Made by a program: the position numbers and the translations under genes
Notes under the pieces: model-generated
The model's database searches: none
What the model was told of the DNA's origin: nothing
The model's input: only the letters and a program-made list of their open reading frames with translations
Origin: Candidatus Peregrinibacteria bacterium CG10_big_fil_rev_8_21_14_0_10_49_16
GTDB lineage: Bacteria; Patescibacteriota; Gracilibacteria; Peribacterales; Peribacteraceae
Direction of reading: 5' to 3'
Assembly: GCA_002772605.1 (NCBI GenBank)
Contig: PFDS01000001.1
Location: forward strand, 1 to 9,317
DNA length: 9,317 nt
Part shown: piece after piece, positions 5,167-9,317 of the stretch
Layout: each line of letters starts with the position of its first letter
Numbering within the stretch: position 1 is the stretch's first letter

Positions 5167-5258
5167 CGTGGGTGAACCAAGGTTCCCCCACGGACCCCCT
5201 CCTTCAAAGTATCGCTTAGCGATGGGACCCACAAGACCCATCGCACGCGATTATTTTT
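5167..5258 (+). terminator. Hairpin-rich region with possible terminator for tRNA-Arg
   Basis: Two further hairpins fill the rest of the tRNA-Arg/upp spacer. CGTGGG/CCCACG (5167-5172 with 5187-5192) encloses GAACC/GGTTC (5174-5178 with 5181-5185). GCGATGGG (5219-5226) pairs with CCCATCGC (5237-5244). The second is followed after six bases by TTATTTTT (5251-5258), which overlaps the upp stop codon and could serve as a terminator for plus-strand transcription. A competing small hairpin ATCGC-TTA-GCGAT (5211-5223) uses the same left arm. No T-run follows on the minus strand, so a terminator for upp is not evident. Confidence 0.4.
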
Positions 5259-5973
5259 GAAAATCCTCTGCACGCAATGCGAATCGTTGTCGAAGTTTTT
5301 CCTTCGCCTTTTTTGGTAACTGAAGTTCTTGAAGAAATATATCGGTTTCTTTTGCATTCATATCAGCAAAATATTTATCGCCAAAATCTCCGAGTCCTGG
5401 CACGATAAATCCTTTATCATCGAGTTTCTCATCGAGTACACCGAGGAGGATACGAATTGCAGCAGAGTGGTTTTGTACAGCAGCGATGCCTTCTGGGGCG
5501 GCAATGAGTGAGACAACAACAGTGCGATCCGATGGAATATCCTTTTCTTCGATCCGTTTTACGGAATCGAGTACGGTATTGCCCGTTGCGAGCATGGGGT
5601 CTGCAATAATTACTGTGTCCTGTGGAAGAATGTCTCCTTCTTCGTAGTCGACGATTGTTTGGAGCGTCTCTTCATTGCGTCGTGCGCTGATGTGGTAGAA
5701 GCGGTCAATCCCCTGTTTCCTGAAACTTTCTGCGAATGCGAGCCCTGCGCGCCATGGCATAAGAAGAACAATCTTCTTTTTAGGAATGCCCGAAAGCTCT
5801 TCCATCGTTTTTTGTGCCAGAGTATCCGTAATCACTTGTGCCGCAGAGCGAAAAGGCTGTCCATGCGTCTGCTCTTTACATGGCAGATCGGGATACCCAT
5901 AACGCAAAAGAGCGCACGCTTGTTGAAGAGAAGGTGTTCTACTGAGAATAGAACAGTGTTCCACAGGAGGCAT
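5251..5973 (-). CDS. upp: Uracil phosphoribosyltransferase
   Basis: A type I phosphoribosyltransferase, converting uracil plus PRPP to UMP in pyrimidine salvage. The diagnostic parts are RAGLAF (75-80), the PRPP loop VIIADPMLATGNT (121-133), SLIAAPEGIAAVQ (155-167), LDEKLDDKGFIVPGLGDFGDKYF (180-202) and, within it, the uracil-binding GLGDFGD (193-199). At 240 residues it is about 30 longer than typical Upp (about 208). The excess is a ~38-residue lysine/leucine-rich tail after DKYF, plus an N-terminus that only loosely follows the family. Its product UMP feeds PyrH, encoded a few hundred bases away. The start ATG at 5973 is the only usable one; no Shine-Dalgarno is seen. It lies 14 nt after the DUF4215 gene on the same strand, so read-through is possible. 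Confidence 0.93.
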   Translation of the reverse strand: MPPVEHCSILSRTPSLQQACALLRYGYPDLPCKEQTHGQPFRSAAQVITDTLAQKTMEELSGIPKKKIVLLMPWRAGLAFAESFRKQGIDRFYHISARRNEETLQTIVDYEEGDILPQDTVIIADPMLATGNTVLDSVKRIEEKDIPSDRTVVVSLIAAPEGIAAVQNHSAAIRILLGVLDEKLDDKGFIVPGLGDFGDKYFADMNAKETDIFLQELQLPKKAKEKLRQRFALRAEDFQK

Positions 5974-5987
5974 ACCATGATTCTATA

Positions 5988-8189
5988 TCAGAGATGACTC
6001 ATTCTCCACCAACGCCAGATAGAGACAAGTCCGGCGATAACGAGTATTCCTCCCAAGAATGCTGCTTGTGAAGGAGCTTTTGATGAAGGGCTGCCATGAA
6101 GTGTTGGTGTCGTTGGCTCTTTCTGCATTTGGCTTCCTGGTGTTTTCACTTGTACTTCCACTTCTGTCTCTGTCTCTGTCTCTGTCTCTGTCTCTTCTTC
6201 CTCTGCTAGTCCCAGTACTTCTTCCGGTCCCAGTACCTCCTCTTTTGCTTCCAGCATTTCCTCTTCCTTGAGACAGAGTGCACTGCACCCATCCTCAGAT
6301 GTCGTATTGCCGTCATCACACAGTTCATTTGTATCTATTACTCCGTCTCCACAGCGAGGAACCGTGCAATTCGTCCGACAGGCATTCGGTCGTGTGTCGG
6401 AGTTTTGCGTTCCTATATCACATGCTTCTCCTGCTTCCAAAATGCCATTGCCGCAGACGGTGGTTTCCGGGGATTGAGAAAGAGGAATTTGCTCTTGCTG
6501 TTCCAGACGTGTGACAGCTTGTTCTACCGGTTCACAGAGAGGAAGGAATCGCAGAGTACAGTCAGTGAGACATCGATGATTTTCTTCTGAAGAAGCGCGG
6601 CAGGTGCGCGTGTCGTTTTCTGCATCGACACCTGCGTCGCACTGTTCGCGCAGCGGTGACTGCGGGCTGAAGATGCCATCACCGCAGTAGAATATTTCGC
6701 ACCAACGCGAACAGTCGCTCGTGCCATTTGCTGGTCCGCGGTCACATTCTTCTCCCTTCTCTTTCTCAACAACACGGTTGCCGCAATGTGCAGGCGGAGG
6801 AGGTCGCTGGACTACTGTTTGCTGTTCTTCTTCTCTATTATCTCCACAAGTAAATGGGGCGCGTACTTCGAAGCGTTCATAGGTGACATCTCCCGTACAT
6901 GGAGCGAGCCATTGAATACGACACTCCCATTTTCCAAACAGGAAGTGGGTGTTTCCGGGAGGAGTACAGCTCTTGCCGCAAGATGGTGTGACGAACCAGT
7001 AGCGTGACCGTACCACGGAAGAACTATCTGTGTATCGCTCTTCTTCGAGGCGTACGGCTTCGCATTCTTCACGGATGGAGCCATGGGTATTATCCGTAGA
7101 AATAATGCCATCTCCGCAGTAGAGCCATTTGCAGTCTTGCGAACAGCGTCCTTTCTCCACAGGATTATCGATGGCGCTGTAGTCACACTCTTCACAGTTA
7201 TCTGTATTGAGTAGTCCATTGCCGCAGAGCGGAGGTGGTCCGGCCGGTTTTTTGGGCAGGGATGTGCCACCTCCTCCACCCCCTCCTCCACTTCCTCCCA
7301 CCCCTTGGGAGGTACAGGTACTTGGTGTTCCGGAACATGTGAATCCACTTTCCACAGTGCAATTACTGGCACAGCCATCACTGCTTTTTGTGTTTCCGTC
7401 ATCGCATGTTTCATTGTCTTTGATCACGCCGTCTCCACAGATTCCTGTGCAGGTGCTTGGAGCGCTTCCGGAACACGTAAATCCGCTTTCCACGGTACAG
7501 GTACTCGAACAGCCATCCCCGCTTGACGTATCGCCATCATCACATCCTTCGCTTCCCGCTTTTGTGCCGTCTCCACAGGTGGTGGAGCATGTACTTGGTG
7601 TCCCCGAACAGGAGTAGCCACTTTCCACGGTACATGTGCTCGAGCATCCATCATTGCTTGTCGTATTGTCGTCATCACATCCCTCTCCTGCATCCACTGT
7701 TCCGTCTCCACATGTCGATTGGCAGACGCTGGGTGATCCGGAGCAGGTGTATCCACTTTCCACTGCACAACTATTGCTGCATCCGTCTCCGTCTGCCGTT
7801 CCTCCATCATCACATCCCTCGGTGCCACCGATCGTGCCGTTGCCACAGAGATCACAAATACTCGGTTCTCCACTACAGGACCATCCTGATTCTACAGTAC
7901 ATTCGGTCGTACATCCGTCACCGTTTACGAGAGTGAAGTCATCACATTCTTCTCCTGTCTGTACAATTCCATCTTCAAATCCTCCTGCACAGTGATCCGG
8001 TCCGGAAGAATGGTATCCATAGGCAATGGGTGGGTTCCGCAACTGAAGTGATATCTGTTCTTCCTCGAGAATCAATCTTGCCTGCCAGAAAAACAGCACG
8101 GAGATACTGAGTGTACAGAGGAAAATGAGCCATCCTTGCAGTGTGTATTTGTTTTTCACAGAACAGTTTATTGTACCATATTTGTTCAT
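5988..8189 (-). CDS. DUF4215 (Myxococcus-type) cysteine-rich repeat membrane/surface protein, 733 aa
   Basis: The protein has one hydrophobic segment near the N-terminus (about 18-40, WLIFLCTLSISVLFFW) and one at the C-terminus (709-727), followed by the basic tail RWWRM. Between them is a probably extracellular cysteine-rich region. Five tandem DUF4215 modules of about 45 residues occupy 67-112, 115-156, 160-201, 205-247 and 251-292. Each follows the pattern C-G-D/N-G...E-x-CDDG-N-T...DGCS-x-x-C-x-VESG-x-x-CSG-x-PS-x-C. A Gly-rich linker (297-308) and a PKKPAGPPP stretch lead to more divergent Cys-rich modules (322-550, 579-640), the last again a clear module (CGDGVID...CDDGNTTSEDGCSALC). 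A Glu-rich stalk (641-680) holds a Glu-Thr repeat. Such proteins are common in CPR/Peregrinibacteria and myxobacteria; function is unknown, with adhesion or a surface role inferred. AGGA (8197-8194) precedes the ATG by 4 nt. The gene is divergent from pyk. Confidence 0.9.
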   Translation of the reverse strand: MNKYGTINCSVKNKYTLQGWLIFLCTLSISVLFFWQARLILEEEQISLQLRNPPIAYGYHSSGPDHCAGGFEDGIVQTGEECDDFTLVNGDGCTTECTVESGWSCSGEPSICDLCGNGTIGGTEGCDDGGTADGDGCSNSCAVESGYTCSGSPSVCQSTCGDGTVDAGEGCDDDNTTSNDGCSSTCTVESGYSCSGTPSTCSTTCGDGTKAGSEGCDDGDTSSGDGCSSTCTVESGFTCSGSAPSTCTGICGDGVIKDNETCDDGNTKSSDGCASNCTVESGFTCSGTPSTCTSQGVGGSGGGGGGGGTSLPKKPAGPPPLCGNGLLNTDNCEECDYSAIDNPVEKGRCSQDCKWLYCGDGIISTDNTHGSIREECEAVRLEEERYTDSSSVVRSRYWFVTPSCGKSCTPPGNTHFLFGKWECRIQWLAPCTGDVTYERFEVRAPFTCGDNREEEQQTVVQRPPPPAHCGNRVVEKEKGEECDRGPANGTSDCSRWCEIFYCGDGIFSPQSPLREQCDAGVDAENDTRTCRASSEENHRCLTDCTLRFLPLCEPVEQAVTRLEQQEQIPLSQSPETTVCGNGILEAGEACDIGTQNSDTRPNACRTNCTVPRCGDGVIDTNELCDDGNTTSEDGCSALCLKEEEMLEAKEEVLGPEEVLGLAEEEETETETETETEVEVQVKTPGSQMQKEPTTPTLHGSPSSKAPSQAAFLGGILVIAGLVSIWRWWRMSHL
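6163..6195. repeat. Hexanucleotide microsatellite (GTCTCT) x5.5
   Basis: Bases 6163-6195 are perfectly periodic with a 6-nt unit (guanines at 6166, 6172, 6178, 6184 and 6190). On the coding (minus) strand the unit reads GAGACA-type and encodes the ETETETETETE stretch (residues about 666-676) of the DUF4215 protein's stalk. Because the unit is two codons, changes in copy number would keep the frame. Confidence 0.9.
7310..7993. repeat. Tandem coding repeats (five DUF4215 modules, about 130-140 bp each)
   Basis: Plus-strand phrases such as CCGTCTCCACA, TCATCACA and CACTTTCCAC(G/A)GT recur roughly every 130-140 bp. They are the DNA of the five tandem protein modules (residues 67-292) of the minus-strand gene. 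The copies are diverged at the DNA level; modules 3, 4 and 5 are the most alike, pointing to module duplication within the gene. Confidence 0.85.
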
Positions 8190-8193
8190 ACTT

Positions 8194-8197
8194 TCCT
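8194..8197 (-). promoter_or_regulatory. Ribosome-binding site of the DUF4215 gene
   Basis: AGGA (within AGGAAAG) lies 4 nt before the ATG at 8189-8187. It is noted because most genes in this window show no Shine-Dalgarno at all. Confidence 0.5.
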
Positions 8198-8209
8198 ATG
8201 CATGGATTC

Positions 8210-8238
8210 TTAACATAAAACTTAAAATATGCTATAAT
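8210..8238 (+). promoter_or_regulatory. Strong sigma70-type promoter of pyk
   Basis: TTAACA (8210-8215, five of six) and a perfect TATAAT (8233-8238) are separated by 17 nt, and TGC before the -10 adds the extended element. The expected transcription start near 8245 leaves a leader of about 9 nt before the ATG at 8254, too short for a normal Shine-Dalgarno. Confidence 0.75.
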
Positions 8239-8253
8239 ATTATTGAATCTTCT

Positions 8254-9317
8254 ATGCCCCTTACAAAGATCATTTGTACCATTGGACCTGCGTCACAGGA
8301 GCCTGAAAAGCTCAAGGCTCTTCTGGAAGCGGGAATGGGTATTGCGCGTGTGAATATTGCTCACGGCTCAGAAGAGCAGCGCAGAGGGCTTCTGCAGAGC
8401 GTGCAGAACGTCTCTGCCCTGTCAGGTCGTCCCATTGCGACTCTGCTTGACGTCAAGGGTCCGGAAATTCGTACAGCGGATAGAGATGAGCCATTAGAAG
8501 TACAGCAGGGAGATATTGTGATTTTTGCTCCATCATACGGAACTGCAGATGGGAAAACCGTGTGTGTGAACTACGATGCATTTGCGAAGGACGTGCGGGG
8601 GTGTACTCAGATTCTCGTAGACGGTGGTGCTCTCGTGTTTGAGGTGAAGCAGATTTCCGGAAACGAAGTGCATGCAACGGCAATGACGAATGGTTCTATT
8701 ACCTCGCGACGTCATGTGAATGTGCCCGGCGCACATATTAGCCTTCCTTCCGTTACGGAAAAGGATTGGCATGCGATTGCCATGGGCATTGAAGAGCAGG
8801 TGGATTTCGTTGCCGTGTCATTCGTGCGTTCAGCTGCAGACATTGAACTTGTTCGCGCAAGACTTCATGAGAAGAGTTCTTCAATGAAGATCATTGCCAA
8901 GATTGAAACGCAGCAAGCTGTCGAACACATTGCAGCTATCATTGACGCATCCGATGGCATCATGGTGGCGCGTGGTGATTTGGGAGTGGAATTACCGTTC
9001 GAATCTATTCCTGCTTTGCAGGATGATATCGTTCGTCTCTGTCGTCGCACGGGAAAACCGGTCATTGTTGCAACACACATGCTGGAGAGCATGATTGATC
9101 ATCCCCTCCCCACGCGTGCGGAAGTGACGGACGTGGCTCATGCGGCATCAACATACACTGATGCAGTGATGCTCTCCGGTGAAACGGCGACTGGTCAGTA
9201 TCCCATTCGCAGCGTCCAAGCAATGTCTCGTATTCTAGAAGAAACGGAACGTGCACGTCCCAGCCTTTCTCTTGATGAACATGCATGTGTTCATGACGAA
9301 CGGGAAGCTCGTGTACA
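8254..9317 (+). CDS. pyk: Pyruvate kinase, N-terminal about 354 residues (cut by window edge)
   Basis: Pyruvate kinase makes ATP and pyruvate from phosphoenolpyruvate and ADP, the last step of glycolysis. The frame stays open from ATG 8254 to the right edge. Motifs in order are TKIICTIGPAS, RVNIAHG, TLLDVKGPEIRT, the B-domain, LPSVTEKDW, and VDFVAVSFVRS. They are followed by the active-site signature IIAKIETQQAV...SDGIMVARGDLGVELP with its catalytic lysine, then GKPVIVATHMLESM, PTRAEVTDVA and DAVMLSGETATGQYP. The A and B domains are therefore intact; the allosteric C domain lies mostly outside. Three usually conserved positions differ: Ser to Ala in NxSHG, Thr to Val in LDTKGPE, and Gln to His in ATQMLESM. 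The first two are at the potassium site of K+-dependent enzymes, while the glutamate of KGPEIR is kept. A strong promoter (8210-8238) gives a very short leader. Confidence 0.96.
   Translation, partial: MPLTKIICTIGPASQEPEKLKALLEAGMGIARVNIAHGSEEQRRGLLQSVQNVSALSGRPIATLLDVKGPEIRTADRDEPLEVQQGDIVIFAPSYGTADGKTVCVNYDAFAKDVRGCTQILVDGGALVFEVKQISGNEVHATAMTNGSITSRRHVNVPGAHISLPSVTEKDWHAIAMGIEEQVDFVAVSFVRSAADIELVRARLHEKSSSMKIIAKIETQQAVEHIAAIIDASDGIMVARGDLGVELPFESIPALQDDIVRLCRRTGKPVIVATHMLESMIDHPLPTRAEVTDVAHAASTYTDAVMLSGETATGQYPIRSVQAMSRILEETERARPSLSLDEHACVHDEREARV

Noticed and set aside
4354..5241. Minus-strand ORF of 295 residues overlapping pyrH and tRNA-Arg
   Set aside because: It runs in another frame across the whole conserved part of pyrH and the tRNA. 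Its translation is Arg/His-rich without any family motif, which is typical of a shadow frame.
7207..7936. Several plus-strand ORFs of 70-140 residues antisense to the DUF4215 gene
   Set aside because: They are Pro/Ser/His-rich mirrors of the Cys-rich repeats; open frames here follow from the composition of the repeat DNA.
7310..7993. CRISPR-like or satellite array
   Set aside because: The period is about 130-140 bp, there are no unique spacers, and the whole array is one coding frame of DUF4215 modules.
1..9317. Alternative genetic code (TGA as glycine, as in Gracilibacteria)
   Set aside because: TGA ends several conserved genes at the expected length (pyrH, purQ fusion), and no conserved gene contains an in-frame TGA.
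8254..9317. Short minus-strand ORFs at the right end (8453-9286)
   Set aside because: They are antisense to the uninterrupted pyruvate kinase frame and show no protein-family features.

Overview
The window reads like a gene-dense, streamlined bacterial chromosome using the standard code: TGA is used as a stop and never appears in-frame as a sense codon. A large DUF4215-type cysteine-rich membrane protein sits among single-copy housekeeping genes. Gene overlaps are frequent, Shine-Dalgarno signals are mostly absent, and nucleotide salvage genes are scattered. Together these suggest a Candidate Phyla Radiation lineage, possibly Peregrinibacteria/Peribacteria-like. The lineage is an inference and no marker gene here proves it.

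Layout, left to right. At 1-455 (-) is the N-terminal part of the AAA+ ATPase RarA/MgsA, running off the left edge. Divergent from it at 535-672 (+) is a 45-residue protein with eight cysteines, with its own candidate promoter and intrinsic terminator. A tRNA-Pro(UGG) lies at 720-796 (-). An unrecognised 123-residue ORF (774-1145, -) ends inside that tRNA, with its stop codon in the D-arm. A second unrecognised protein (1240-1572, +) has a strong sigma70-type promoter. Next, on the minus strand, are a PurQ protein carrying an extra ~145-residue C-terminal domain (2006-3214) and a short SpoU/TrmH-family RNA methylase (1566-2009), coupled by an ATGA overlap. A MazG-like nucleotide pyrophosphohydrolase (3246-3638, +) diverges from purQ and converges on frr. 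The pair pyrH-frr (4943-3635, -) is followed to the right by tRNA-Arg(UCU) (4989-5066, +). A ~180-nt spacer full of competing inverted repeats (5064-5250) separates that tRNA from upp (5251-5973, -). Then comes the 733-residue DUF4215 surface protein (5988-8189, -), and divergent from it pyruvate kinase (8254 to the right edge, +), which is cut by the window.

Functionally, PurQ, the MazG-like enzyme, UMP kinase and uracil phosphoribosyltransferase all belong to nucleotide supply or sanitation. Pyruvate kinase closes glycolysis, RRF recycles ribosomes, the TrmH-family enzyme modifies RNA, and RarA acts at stalled replication forks. The DUF4215 protein is probably a cell-envelope protein anchored by hydrophobic segments at both ends.

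The points most worth a second look are: a perfect 26-bp inverted repeat inside the purQ linker; the tRNA-Pro/ORF overlap; the mutually exclusive hairpins after tRNA-Arg; the 45-residue cysteine-rich protein; and pyruvate kinase substitutions at the potassium site.
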